Shown here: positions 24,101-35,195 of the stretch, one piece after another
Numbering within the stretch: the stretch's first letter is position 1
Layout of the letters: each line of letters starts with the position of its first letter
Assembly (NCBI GenBank): GCA_036172665.1
Contig: CM069873.1
Coordinates: 31,550,001-31,614,000 of the forward strand
DNA length: 64,000 nt
Source: Prosopocoilus inquinatus
Lineage: Eukaryota > Arthropoda > Insecta > Coleoptera > Lucanidae
Reading direction: 5' to 3'
Translations under genes and position numbers: made by a program
Notes under the pieces: model-generated
Seen by the model: the letters and a program-made list of their open reading frames with translations, nothing else
Databases searched by the model: none
What the model was told of the DNA's origin: nothing

Positions 24101-25585
24101 CGTGTATAATACTGACGAAGAAACACATTTAAAATTATTTCATCAATCTGATCGCCACATATGTTGCATTTGCAAAAAACAGTTTTCCGAAATTAAACAT
24201 CTAAAGAGGCATATACGAGTGCATCGGTAAGAAAGCTGCATTTATTATCTTGTAATGAAGACGTAATTAATTTTATTTGAGAGCTATTTTACGTACAATG
24301 CCCTAGAGTATATAAAAGTCAGTAATTTTGATGGAAAACATTTTCATTGTAAAAAATTAAAATTATATGCATATTGCATATTGTAAATTAAATCAATTTT
24401 AATATTATTTTTTAATAATTTTGTATAAGTTTGTATCGTAGCATACTTGATTATTTATGATAAAATATGATTTGATGAAAAAATAAATGTTATCGTGAAA
24501 ACTGAATTTACAGTAATCTCGTGGTTAAGAATAATAACAATTAGTCACTTTCATGTGTGTGGAATGATTGAATGTTACCTGATCTATAATAGTTCATTAA
24601 CAAAAACCCCTTTAATAACATCGGAAATTCTCTAATCTCTTTTTATGACAGTTTACAAATGATGTAAAACTTGCAGATTACAAAAAAGTCACATCTGCAC
24701 AATTTGTGGAAAAGGATTTTATGGAAGCAACGACTTACTGATACACACTCGCATTCACACGGGAGAGAAACCAGTACGCTGTACTCATTGCAACAGGGCG
24801 TTTGCTGATCCCAGAGGTTTGAACAGTCACATGAAAACTCACACTGGCGAGAAGCCATACGAATGTAAAACTTGTGGGAAGAAGTTCGCACACTCTTTCG
24901 TTTTATCCACGCACATGCGAACACACACTGCAGAAAGACCCTACGTTTGTGCTATCTGCGGAAAAACTTTCGTCTATGCTCACAATTTAGCCATTCACAC
25001 ACGCTCACACACCGGAGAGAGACCATATCCATGTCCAAAGTGTTCAAAAGCATTCAGTTGTAGTTCCACTTTAAATGCACACATGATGGTTCATACTGGA
25101 GAGAAAAGGTTGAAAATCTCGTTTCTTACAGAACATAATAACAATAAATAACAAATAAAATACCCGTAGGTTTGTGTGTAGTGTATGTGGGAAAAAAGTG
25201 GCACGTTCTGGTGACCTAGCAATCCATATGCGTATACACACTGGGGAGAGACCGTACTCTTGCACTCTATGCTCGAAAAGCTACAGAATGTCCTGCCATT
25301 TGACTGCCCACATGAAATCGCACACAGGTGGTTATAATAGCGAGATTTAAATATTTAATACCCTATTTAATTTCAGGAGAAAAAAATTATACATGCACGG
25401 TATGTAGTAAAGCATTTACCGATCGACGGATCCTAAAATCTCATCTTACGACACACACTGGAGAGAAACCCCACAAATATAATATCTGTGGTCGATCGTT
25501 TGCTCACAACAGTTCGTTGTTTACCCATCGCAAAACACATCAAGAAAAAGATTCTAAAACTGAGATTTCAAATTGTAATGAATAA
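21111..25585 (+). CDS. ZAD-type C2H2 zinc-finger protein (probable transcription factor)
   Basis: Five exons join in frame: 21,111-21,687, 24,055-24,226, 24,677-25,108, 25,170-25,327 and 25,377-25,585, giving 515 residues. All junctions are GT-AG with phases 1, 2, 2, 1. Residues about 10-85 form a ZAD domain, with Cys pairs in KICRACL and LICIACLKQL; in insects this domain binds zinc and mediates dimerisation. An acidic linker (about 105-190) follows, then eleven C2H2 fingers joined mostly by TGEKP-type linkers, as in DNA-binding factors. The last finger has lost its first Cys (HKYNICGRSF, Tyr in the Cys position). ZAD zinc-finger genes are a large, fast-evolving insect family of nuclear regulators, so no orthologue is claimed. 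The ATG at 21,111 is the first in the exon. Intron 1 (2.4 kb) holds a MITE and a tandem duplication. Confidence 0.88.
21898..22019. mobile_element. Short MITE with TTA target duplication
   Basis: A 122-bp unit has inverted ends GGGTGAATTCGAGTTAACGC and CGGCGAATTCAAGTTGACGC (read inward) and a matching subterminal GAGCGCTCT. It is flanked by TTA at 21,895-21,897 and 22,020-22,022. TTA/TAA duplications are typical of PIF/Harbinger. It lies in intron 1 of the zinc-finger gene. Confidence 0.7.
22857..22990 (+). repeat. Tandem duplication of ~75 bp
   Basis: GTGTCAAAT(G/T)GACAATAC and ACTTTCTAA(C/A)CTTGCTT(A/G)CTC occur twice in the same order (about 22,867-22,918 and 22,942-22,985). The first copy has a small extra piece. 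It lies in intron 1 of the zinc-finger gene. Confidence 0.55.
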
Positions 25586-25601
25586 GTAGTACATCTTTTA
25601 A

Positions 25602-25607
25602 AATAAA
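25602..25607 (+). terminator. Polyadenylation signal of the zinc-finger gene
   Basis: AATAAA lies 17 bases after the stop codon, followed by an A run. It is the first such hexamer downstream; a later one could also be used. Confidence 0.45.
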
Positions 25608-26653
25608 AAAAAATCAATAGGAAAGATACTTTGCTTTTGTTGATTTGTTCAATTACAGTGAAATAATATGAATCTTTATTTAAAAAGTTTCAATTTCTGA
25701 TTTCATGGGAATGAAATCATAAATTTATAAAAGTAGACAGTACCTGCTTACTACAATATGAATCACTCATTATAATAATATTAACATTCTAGAAAATAAA
25801 TAACTCTTTAAATTAATGACAGGAGAAAAATAGAAGTCTTTTGTATTATCAGCGGCTTCAACCAGGTAATGTGTTACGTGTAGCCCCTATATTATCCATA
25901 ACGAACTTCACCAATTGCAAAACCACCGACACATTAAGAATCGACATTACTGTGAATATAACGAAGAAAACAATATCTGGAATCATTATTAAGGAAAGAC
26001 GGAATGAAATCACCTGGTTTTAAGCTGCAAGATTAAATCAAAGGATACGTATCATAGCTCGTTCCCATTTTTCGACCATGTATAGCTCGGTAACCAATAA
26101 GTATCTCATGTACCAGTATTGAATGAACGTCCACAATGATTTAAACATTTCGCCTTTTTTAGTTGATCGACGACGTATTATTTATAATCAACAATACAAT
26201 AAATCACGCCCTGTTGTTATCAATGAGAATGAATAAATTTAGGTTAGAAATGAAATGTCAACATTCAACAGTGTCGCCAGCCTTTTGATTTAAGAAAAGA
26301 AATCTCTACAACAAATTAGGGAGAAATTCCCTTTTCGTTAATCTTTTTGGAAATGGTATTCAATTTTGATATGGAACAGCTAATAAATAAAAAAGTCAGT
26401 TCTTACTGAAATTAGAAAAAATTCTTTCAATAAAAGAACAAATTTGACGAATTAGGCTCAATTCTCACACGGCAGCGCGTCGCGTCGCGTCATTTTGCTA
26501 CCTCTAAGGCTAGGCGCAAATTGAGACGCGTTTGGCGCGTATGACGCGACCCGACCAGTGCAGCATGACGCGAGCGCGCCGCACGTGTAATCTGATGATA
26601 CGCAAATTGGGACACAGTTTCAGAGTTGTCCTCGAGCAGTGTCTAAGTGCGAA

Positions 26654-28872
26654 ATGAATTATTCGCAAAGAAAACTTTATTTATTAGATTTAAGCTCCGA
26701 GTCCGATTCAGACGATGCTGAAGAAGAACTGTTATTATGTTCGTTAGCAGCGAAAAAACTAAAGACACCTAATAGCTTTTACCTATCTAAAAGAAAAACC
26801 CACGGGCAATTTAAAATGACATCCGAGTTTCCCGATGCTGTTTTCACCAATTACTTCCGGTTGAGTCGAAATCAGTTCGCAGAAGTTCATGGGATGGTCC
26901 AAGAAGTTATTCAGTCAGATGGATGCAACGCGCAAGAGCCGATCGGGACCGAAGAAAAACTTGGAGTGTTCTTGAGGTAAGTAATCAAATGTTAAGCCTA
27001 TGTTTAATATGCAATGTTTATTATAAAAGAAACGCAAAAAATACGGAAAGGTACAAAAAATATTTTAAAAAATAGTTTACATGTATTCGTTTATATGAAA
27101 TTGTGAAAATGAAGTGTGTGGTGATAGATGTGAGACTGGGTAAGGAGAATGGGAGAACATGGTAGATGTAGATGCTGCTGAGTCATGAGAAGAGTATGAA
27201 GAAGGTGGTCGGTTGGAAGTGATATCCATAATTTCTGCTTCTGTTTCAGACACTGCTTGGAAAAAAGTGGCTCTGACCTTATGTTGGTAACGAGGAGGCA
27301 TATTTTTCGTTACTTGGTACATTGATATAAAAAAGTTATAAAGGGGGTCATCTGAGACGTTGTTTTCCAATAATTTCCTTCGCTCTTCAATCCGTTGTCG
27401 TGCTCTTTCTTCGCGCTGTTGCATAGATTGCTTTATTAGACTTTGCAAATCATGCTTTCTTTTCTTTTGTGTGTGGGTTCCTCCATCAACCTCAGTTGAG
27501 CAACCTCTCTTTACTGAACATGTCGATGAAGAGAGAGCATCAGTTCTTTCTTCGTCGACATTTTCCTCAGGGTCCAGTTGTGACGACCCCTCCATTTCAT
27601 CACGAGCAGATTCCAGTTCTTGACTTTCTAACTGAAGATGGGAGTCGTCATCACTGTCATTAACGATATTTCCTTCACGCGGTCCAGTTGACATGAAGGG
27701 ATCAAGAAAAGTTATCTGCTTTTGAAACTTCCACGGCTTAATATTTACAGGAGAAGCGCCACTTTTCAGACATTTTTGTTGTCGCCGCCGAGCATCTCGA
27801 TAGCTGCCTCTCAATTTTAGCCATATATTTTTTGGCTCTTCCCCTGTAACAAAATTGCAAATATAATTATTTTTATTATCTATTGTTTAAAAATTGTGTC
27901 AGCTTGGCTTATTATATAATTTCTGTTTGTTTCAGATATTTAGCCTCTGGGGACAGCTATAAGAGTATTGCTTATAACTACAGAAGAGAGAACGGTGTCG
28001 AATATTGTAAAAGAGGTAGCCGTTGCCATATGGAAACAATTGCAACCAGTATATCTCTCTGAACCTAGAACAGAAATATGGGAGTCAATTGCTCGCAGAT
28101 TTGAGCGTGGCACTTTCCGCATTGCGTTGGAGCAGTGGATGGAAAGCATGTTGTAATTAAAAAACCTGCCAAAAGTGGTTCGTCTTACTATAACTATAAA
28201 CATACATTTTCTGTGGTTTTGCTGGCTACAGTTGACGCACATTACAAATTGACCACTATTGATGTCGGTGCCACGGGAAGGTTTAGTGATGGAAGTTTGT
28301 TTTCGAGCAGTGCGTTGGGTAAGAAAATGATGAAACACACTTTACTACTTCCCGCACCAGCACAACTCCCTACGATTGCTAACCCAGTACCATACGTATT
28401 TGTGGGAGACGAGGCTTTCCCTTTATCAGAAAATCTAATGAGACCATATCCCAGAAGACATGTAACTGGGAATTACGAACACCAAGTTTTCAATGCTCGA
28501 GTTTCCCATGCGCGACAAACAGTGGAATGTGCGTTTGGTGTGCTAGCTTCGCGGTTTCGTGTTTTCAGAAGACCCTTTGAAAGTAAAGTTGACACAGTGA
28601 GAGATGTTATAAAGGCAGCTTGCGTTTTGCACAACTACTTAAGATCCTCAGTACAGGTTTTAAATGAAGATGTGGATGACATTGAACCATTGCCAAACAA
28701 TCAATTACTTCCATTTCGAGGTACCAATGTGAGAAATTCATTAAATGCTTCATTAAATGCTTTTAATGTAAGCTTACTGAATATTTCAACAATTGGGGAG
28801 CACTTCCATGGCAACATGAAACTGTCATGCGTGGAAATTACTAACACTATTGGTGGGTTTCACAAAATTTAA
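26654..28872 (+). pseudogene. HARBI1-like Harbinger transposase, frameshifted
   Basis: Exon 1 (ATG at 26,654 to 26,976) encodes the N-terminal region, ending in LGVFL(R). After a GT-AG intron, exon 2 starts at 27,936 with YLASGDSYKSIAYNY. The frame is lost near 27,985 and again near 28,110; the rest then reads in one frame to 28,872. The DDE nuclease triad is still visible: Asp in AVDGKH (about 28,135), Asp in VGDEAFPL (about 28,408) and Glu in VECAFGVLASRFR (about 28,525). Family members cut and paste the element, normally with a MADF/Myb-like partner that targets the ends. Two frameshifts make this copy inactive unless they are sequencing errors. Confidence 0.82.
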
Positions 28873-29360
28873 TCACCGGTGTTCAAAAAAGTTACTATGG
28901 TTGCATAGGTGGGCGAACTATTATTTTAACGCATTCTCAAATTGACGAACCTTTGTGAAACCGCCAATATGTGTATTAGCAGTTAACGAGGGTTTCTGAT
29001 TCTAGTAGGCCGTGTTTTTTTTTCGTTAGCTTACATGCGTTTACTTTAATGGTCAAGACAAAATCTGAAAAAAATTATGATAACATCACGTCTGTTGTAT
29101 TGTCAATACTGCCAGTGGCAGTTTTCAAAAACATAACCATAAAATAAAAAATAAACGTTAATCAAAAATATCATCCTAACATGGCCTACCACAATGCAAA
29201 AACATCGTGAATGGCTAATACACATATTATTTAGGTACAAATTGAGAAATTATTAATTTAAATTTGTGTAATAAATAATACCTACTTACCGTCTTTCAAG
29301 TTCAGTTCCTGTGCAATGCCACCCCAAATCTTGCTTCCGACATCATCATAAATACAGAAA
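27077..29360 (-). CDS. MADF-BESS accessory protein of the Harbinger element
   Basis: On the minus strand an upstream exon (from about 29,360 down to 29,297) encodes the middle of a MADF domain (DDVGSKIWGGIAQELNLKD). Its donor is GACG|GTAAGT. The acceptor lies at 27,848, and the large exon 27,847-27,077 continues with EEPKNIWLKLRGSYRDARRR, completing the MADF domain. An acidic and then a Lys/Arg-rich region follow, ending in a BESS-like motif (LYNFFISMYQVTKNMPPRYQ). The first exon has no in-frame ATG before an upstream stop, so the 5' end is missing or in another exon. In Harbinger elements this protein is thought to bind DNA and help bring the transposase to the nucleus and the ends. Confidence 0.7.
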
Positions 29361-29679
29361 TTCCAATTAACTAACAAAATACGTGACACGTGTGGCGTAA
29401 AATCTGTGTCTCTGTCACTGCGTCACGCGTCTCACATCTAACGCGAGTAGCGCCGTGTAACGTCGCGTTTTCACTTTGCGCTGTCCTATTTAATTCCGTA
29501 TGTTACAAAAACGCGCGCTTCGCTGTATCGCGCTCCACGCGCCATACGCGTCTCAATTTGCGCCTAGCCTAAAAGTTGCCATGGTTTTAAATGAAGCAAT
29601 TCTCACTCGGCAGCATTTTATGTCAAAAAATTACATGTAAAAATTTGACGCGACGCGCTGCTCGTGTGAGAATTAAGCC

Positions 29680-30174
29680 TCATCCTACAGTCCATATAAG
29701 CAACACACTCTACATGATTGGCTAATCGTGGGCTAATAAATGTACAAACTCAATCATAATGTAATAGACAGAATCATTAGATAACAAATAATCTAGTAGA
29801 AAAGAACTAATAAGCATCAATAACATATCTGTGTAGAATATACGTCATTGCTCAGAAAGTAATAGTTATAAAATTTCCATTAAAAATTACTTAATGATGT
29901 CAATAGTAGAAAATAATTACTACTTTACGTGCTATAATGTTTACGAGACACGTCTGCTTTCACAGCGAACTTGGCCAGCCAATCGGAACTCAGAACGCAA
30001 AGGATGTGGTTACACAAGACTAACGAGAAGTCATGGTTTCAAACAGCGTTTTGACGGTACAGTAATGCTTAAAAGAAATACGACTCCCGGCAAACGACCT
30101 GGCGGTATGGTTAGTTTAAATAAGGATCAGGTTCGTATGATTTTATTACTTTTGCCAGTACCGTTCGACGTATT
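29680..30174. other. Non-coding stretch between elements
   Basis: Nothing is assigned. The open frame at 29,894-30,190 has no recognisable domain, although it runs into the BEL/Pao fragment and might be eroded pol. Confidence 0.35.
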
Positions 30175-31830
30175 ATTCAAAACTGTGTGACTTGTTTTAA
30201 AGCAAAATCCGAATTAGTTCAATAGGAAATCTTCCTACAGTTCGAGTAGAGCCAGCCAGGCCATTTATTAATACTGGTGTTGATTACTGTGGGCCTTTCG
30301 ATATTAAACAAGGAAGTCAGCGCAGTAAGCAAAAAGCCAAGGCCTATGCAGCTGTATTTGTTTATCTTGCGATAAAGGCAATAGAATTGGTAAGGTCTCT
30401 TTCAAGAGAAGCATTTATCAGCGCCTTAAAACATTTAATGGCACAGCGCGGGAAAATATCAAATATTTTTTCTGACAACGGCACTAATTTTGTTGGAGCC
30501 AACAAGGACCTCGAAATCTTAAGGGATTTATTTAAAAAACAACAGCAAGAGAAAATTCCTGCTGCTTTAGCTGAGGATTCTGTAACTTGGCATTTTATTC
30601 CTCCCAAGGCACTGTATTTTGGAGGGACAGAGAAGCAGCAGTAAAATCTGCAAGATATCATCTGAAACGAACTATTAATTCCACATTATTCAACTTTGAA
30701 GAATTGATGACATTATTCATTCAGATATAAGCTGTATTAAATTTACGTCCATTACCACCTGTTTCATCTGATCCCAAAGATTTATCTTTTTTAACACCGG
30801 GCCACTTCTTAATCGGTGAAGCAATAACAACATGTGTTGAACCAGACTTAACAGCTTTGCCTATCAATCAGTTAAGCGCGATTTAGAGATTGACGCACCC
30901 GTTTGCGCAAAAGTAATCGTTGGCGGAAACACTATCGCAATGTGTATTTTATAGATCAGCGTCGCAAACGGTTTGCAAATATCAAGATCCACTGCATATC
31001 GACTTTAAAAATGATCAATTTCAATAAAAATCTTTGAAATAATTACAAATCAATAATTATTTTAACTCCCATTGTAAATTTCAATACAATTTCTGAAAAT
31101 TTTATTCTCAAAATGACATCTGACGCAGACGCAAGCGCGAAACATAAATCATGACCACATGGCGGACAGAAAAAAGTGTAACACTTTACTATTGCAACGA
31201 AGCGGTGCGATGTTATAAATAGATTGTGTACACGCTTCAACATATTTGCCGGCGCAGCGCGTCTATCTAATAGTGAACAATCGGTAAGCCAAAGAAATAA
31301 TACATTCGTCAGGACAGCATGATTCACGATAATGTCGCGGTTGACTGCGATGCTCGGACACGATGCGCACGAAAGAGTGTGCTGCAGGGACGTGTCGTGT
31401 TTCTATTTAATTCAAATCAACGAAATTGTTGTTTTTAAATTCAAGAAAGAGCTGTTATTAGCTTCTGGAATTATATTCGCGTTATTACCGTGGCGATATT
31501 AGACTGATTGATTAAAAATCACGTATAAGCGGGCGGAACATTTAACGCTTCGATTTAGACCCCCACGTCGAGTCAAATGGAAACAGCATCCGGTAATAAA
31601 TGTAAATGTTGGAGATTTGGTCATCATCCGAGAAGAAAATCTTCCACCTTCTCGGTGGATACTTGGAAGAATTGAAATTCTCCATCCAAGTGAAGTGTGG
31701 TGCGTGCTGCTACGGTAAGGACATCTACAGATATTTTGCGACGCTCAACTAATCGTTTGTGTGTTTTGCCACTGAAAAGCTGAAATTTCATTCCTATTAC
31801 ATTTACATTTTGTTTCATATTTGAAAGGCC
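30175..31830 (+). pseudogene. BEL/Pao retrotransposon pol fragment (integrase end)
   Basis: Conceptual translation in shifting frames gives CVTCFKAKS, then PARPFINTGVDYCGPF, SDNGTNFVGANKDLEIL and EAAVKSARYHLKRTI. These are the zinc-like entry, the catalytic Asp, the second Asp and the Glu of a BEL/Pao integrase. LTPGHFLIGEAITT and, after an interruption, VKWKQHPVINVNVGDLVII with NLPPSRWILGRIE follow; these are typical of the C-terminal DUF5641 region. Stops and frameshifts occur throughout. Protease and RT are absent upstream. It is a dead 5'-truncated copy. Confidence 0.78.
30888..31550. other. Unidentified 0.66-kb insert in the BEL/Pao fragment
   Basis: The pol frame is interrupted after ALPINQLS and resumes about 690 bases later. 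The interruption is bordered by the 9-bp direct repeat CGATTTAGA (30,879-30,887 and 31,551-31,559). The inserted sequence has no inverted ends that I can see and no recognised protein. A DNA element with eroded ends or a rearrangement are both possible. Confidence 0.4.
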
Positions 31831-31851
31831 GTCCGTTCAAGATGGGCGGTA

Positions 31852-32093
31852 TGTTGTTTTACGTGCGTTTTGTAATAACATTTGAAGATCAAATGTTATG
31901 TAGCGATGCGCTTTTAACGCTACTATTGTCTGGGCTTTTTTTAATTGAAGTTTTGGTGTTATTACACCGTGAAAAGACTTCTTTTAGATAATAGTTTTTG
32001 ACAACCTTTTTATTGATAGTATCTTTTACATAATGTTTTTTTTGTTGCTATGAATACGGTTTAAATATATTACAAAACGCACGTAAACCAACA
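31852..32093. repeat. TGTTG...CAACA unit: BEL/Pao LTR or MITE
   Basis: It starts TGTTGTTTTACGTGCGTTTT and its right end, read inward, is TGTTGGTTTACGTGCGTTTT, a 24-bp inverted repeat around 242 bp. It directly follows the BEL/Pao pol end and a short purine-rich stretch, the place of a 3' LTR, and LTRs often run TGTTG...CAACA. The long inverted ends are more like a MITE. I cannot decide. Confidence 0.45.
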
Positions 32094-32513
32094 CTATTAC
32101 TTTCGTAAATAGCGCCACCTGGCCACTTTATAACAAATTAGCCGTAGTCGTTGAATAGAAACTTTAAATCAGCTTAAAATTCCCTTTCAAATGAGCTGAA
32201 GTTCGTTAATATCTGATAAAGAGTACCGAAGTTATGATATTTTTTAAAGTAAACAATTCAACTCTTTCCTCCACCCTTATTAACGGTGATACGATAAAAA
32301 GACTTTCTTTGAATTTCTCTTGGTCACTTTAACTATAATTTTTTTTCTCCAGAAGCTGTAGCTGTTACGGTTAGCTATATACGAGCCCCCTCATCACAAT
32401 AGTTCGTCCTAATTCAAGTTTTATATATTTTTTAAGTTTTTAATAGTTTTAAAAAAATGCTTGAGGGATATATTAGCTGATAATATTTTGAAAGAATACA
32501 ATATGCTGAATAC

Positions 32514-32857
32514 TGTTACGTTTCTAGGGTTTAAATTTATTTATTTAAACGAATAAAACACTCGATAAAAACTTAACCCTAATTTAATAAAGCTTAAAAA
32601 CTAATTTATTTGTAACAATTTATTTTCACACTAAAACTTCGACGATCGCTGTTCGAATTCGACTGACTGGTGAGTCAACTCCGGGCGATTTTATATCATT
32701 TGCTGCCGTCTGGAATTCTCTACGCTGGAAGATTCGAGTTTGTTCCATCGCCGGAAAAGTCTAGGCTGTTCGATGTAGACCCCGGTGGCGTGGCAGCCAA
32801 TGACGCATAACGAACCGACTTCTTGACGCCTTGAGCTAAGCCGGGTGGCGCGCCACA
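32514..32857 (-). mobile_element. Solo LTR of a gypsy-like retrotransposon
   Basis: Read on the minus strand it begins TGTGGCGCGCCACCCGGC. It has a TATA-like GATATAAAATCG about 170 bases in, AATAAA words in the 3' third, and ends with CGTAACA. The flanks are ATAC and GTAC, close to a 4-bp duplication. There is no internal region on either side, so it is a solo LTR left by recombination. Confidence 0.55.
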
Positions 32858-33084
32858 GTACTATTTATATAATTTAAGGGATTGTCAAAAGATAATGACA
32901 ACATATTTGCAAATTCATGATTATTAACACTCATATTGCAGTCAGAATAATTCAACCTACTTATTTAATAAATCAATCATAGGTGTACCTTTGACGGAAA
33001 TAAAACAAATATTTATTAATTACGTTATTAATCCGTCCCTTTTTTCGTCATTTAGAAATTTTTGTTGTTGAAAAAAGTTAAACA

Positions 33085-34060
33085 TGAGTAGAGGAGTTCC
33101 GTTACATGCATCTGTATGTAAAATTATTACAGAACATTTAAAGGAAGGCCATTCTGGCTACTCCACTGTGTATTTTTAAAAAATACCATATTTGACGAAA
33201 ATGAAGATTGTTTCCAATTATACCATGCAAGGTTCAATGGAATGTAAGAAAAAACTGGACGATTTGCTTCATTTAGTGGTCGAGGTGTAAGAATTTTGAG
33301 AATTCTGTATCTACTTGTAGTAGATATGCAAGAAACAGCATTATAAATTTCATGAGGTAAATTTTATATTTTTATTTTGGTACTGATATTAATTGATCGA
33401 CTTATAGGCCAAGCAAAATCCTTTGTTGACCCAGAAACAAAAACGTGCGTGCGTTTTATGGGCAAAAAGTCATCTCGGATGGACGAAACAACAATGGAAT
33501 TTTTTAATCTAGAGCGACGAGTCTCATTTCGAAGTTTCAGTTGGAGTTAGCAGAAAAAGGATTTTAAGAAGATCTGCAGAAGCTTACCATCCAGTTTGTC
33601 TAGTACACCTCGCTGATGGTGTGGGGATGTATGTCCGGTCAAGGGGTTGGGAATTTAACATTTATCAACGGGATTCTGAACGCACAGAAGTATATAGAGA
33701 CCTTGGAACACCAACTTATACCCTCAATTTCAAAATTACAAACAGAGGACGGGCGTTATATCTCCCAGCAAGACGGCGCTGCGCGCCGTACTGCCAAAGT
33801 GGTGGAAACATGACTTTTGGAAAACAATGTTCCTGTTCCCTTGATTGGGTTAGTACTCGCCCGGATCTATCTCCCATCGAGAATTTCTGAGAAAAAATTA
33901 AACGAGAACTGCGTAATCATTCAGTTCGCACAAACGATGACTTACATAGCAAAATAATTGAAATCTGGAATCATGTAAATACCAGAAACATACAGGGAGC
34001 TTACTGACTCTCTTCCCAGAAGATTAAAATGAGTTCTTCGTCAAAGGGGTGACTCTGCTC
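33085..34060 (+). pseudogene. Tc1-like transposase remnant
   Basis: Starting at ATG 33,085, fragments in different frames match Tc1-family order. A degenerate N-terminal DNA-binding part is followed by VMVWGCMSGQGVGNLTFING (about 33,613-33,672), ISQQDGAARRTAKVV, then VSTRPDLSPIENFXEKIKRE with the expected Pro-Asp-Leu and Glu-Asn blocks, and finally SLPRRLK-like residues. The QQDGA Asp and PIEN Glu of the catalytic core are visible. Frameshifts and stops make it inactive. A possible right terminal repeat (ending in GAGACACCCGGTATAG) lies at about 34,156-34,172; no left end was found. Confidence 0.7.
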
Positions 34061-34117
34061 AATGGTAACTTCTTTGGGACGAACTATTATGACATGACTT
34101 TTAGAAAGAGTTGCATA

Positions 34118-34148
34118 ATGTCGACCGGCTCGTACCGCCGGTCGACAT
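34118..34148. repeat. Perfect 12-bp hairpin
   Basis: ATGTCGACCGGC and its exact reverse complement are separated by 7 bases. It is strikingly GC-rich in this AT-rich setting. It lies just inside the presumed right end of the Tc1-like remnant. No T run follows, so it is not a typical terminator. Confidence 0.7.
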
Positions 34149-34975
34149 CTCATCTTGAGACACCCGGTATAGTTTTTACTTTTACTTATACCATTCATTT
34201 CTTTGAACGTTTTTGACTTTTCAATTGAGATGTAATCGGTATTGTTACGGTAAGGTAACATTAAAAATAAATTACGGGTAATTTAATAACACTAGTTAAA
34301 CTAATTAATTTGCTTACACGTGTTAAAGGTGAAATCTTTTGTTTTTGTAGCACCAAGAGATTAATATACTTAAAAAAATTTAATATTTTTGCTTCTTTTG
34401 TTTTCGAATTGAGACACTGAAAATTTTATTTTATTTTTATTTTTTGTAATAACGTTTTTGTTGTTCAATTTTGTGTTTGTTTATTTTATTATACTTACTG
34501 ACTGTTTTTGATTTGCAAGACTACGTTCAGCGGAGACAACCGCTTAACTCAGCGCTTCTAATACTGAGTACACTTCGTTACAGTCTAATGACGTTTTCAT
34601 TTCTTTTAGAATCGTTTTTCATGGGATTTTTTCATTCGACAGCTGTACGGAGGATTCTTGAGAATCCCATTGCAATTTGCCCGACTTGAAGTACGCTTTG
34701 AAATTTTATTTTGCAATTTTTTATTTTTGTTCGTGATTAGAAGAAAGTTGAACAAATGTACAAACTAAGACATTAAATAGTTGGCAGCTAATTTGTTTAA
34801 AATCATTTTCGTTTGATTTCCAATCATTAAAATTGCGAGGAAGTTGAAATTTATATTTTTTGCTATTAATTTTGCAATTTGTTGAATTCTTTTATTGCGC
34901 TGTAACTGCCTTTACTTTGCAATTTTTGTCACCGTAAACAATTGACTACTACTTAAATAACTTACTGAGAAAAGC

Positions 34976-35195
34976 TGCTTTCTTTCGCTTAAAAGTTTGA
35001 ATCGTGTTTCGAATAGTTTGGACCTGAATTTCGTAGTTGTTGCAACAAAATCCCTGATTTGTATTTTTGATTGACAGTTCATTTGTAAATAACCATAATT
35101 CAATCCAAACAAGTTTTAAAAATGGAGAGATTCATAGAAAAGAATGTCTGTTTTTGAAGCAAATCGGATCACGATTTTGTGAGCGAAAGAAAGTA
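34976..35195 (-). mobile_element. MITE family 'TGCTTTCTTTCGCT', copy 2
   Basis: Inverted relative to 5,034-5,258 and about 220 bp long, with the same ends and the same internal words (TTGATTGACAGTTCATTTG, AGAGATTCATAGAAAAGAA). Confidence 0.65.

Larger units (their letters stand above)
26508..29569 (+). mobile_element. PIF/Harbinger DNA transposon, two-gene, degenerate
   Basis: The 3,062-bp element starts GGCTAGGCGCAAATTGAGAC and ends with its inverse. About 33 of the first 34 bases of the terminal repeats match. It is flanked by TAA at 26,505-26,507 and 29,570-29,572, the target type of PIF/Harbinger. Inside are a HARBI1-like transposase (plus strand) and a MADF/BESS protein (minus strand), the usual two-protein layout of this class. 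The near-identical ends indicate a fairly recent insertion, although the transposase is frameshifted. Confidence 0.9.
26455..29679. mobile_element. GC-rich MITE interrupted by the Harbinger element
   Basis: The left end GGCTCAATTCTCACACGGCA and the inward-read right end GGCTTAATTCTCACACGAGC are inverted repeats that continue into GCAGCGCGTCGCGTC. Flanks are TTA on the left (26,452-26,454) and TCA on the right, consistent with an eroded TTA duplication. Removing the 26,508-29,569 element and one TAA leaves about 160 bp. A second copy of the left end (AATTCTCACTCGGCAGC) at about 29,600 means two overlapping MITEs are also possible. Confidence 0.55.

Noticed and set aside
24643..24924. Minus-strand Cys-rich open frame
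   Set aside because: It is the complement of the zinc-finger exons; the Cys content reflects His/Cys codons read backwards.
25852..26026. Inverted AACCAGGT words after the zinc-finger gene
   Set aside because: Only about 15 imperfect bases pair and no target duplication is visible; too weak to call an element.
27360..27663. Plus-strand open frames opposite the MADF/BESS exon
   Set aside because: They are antisense shadows of a coding exon with clear domains on the other strand.
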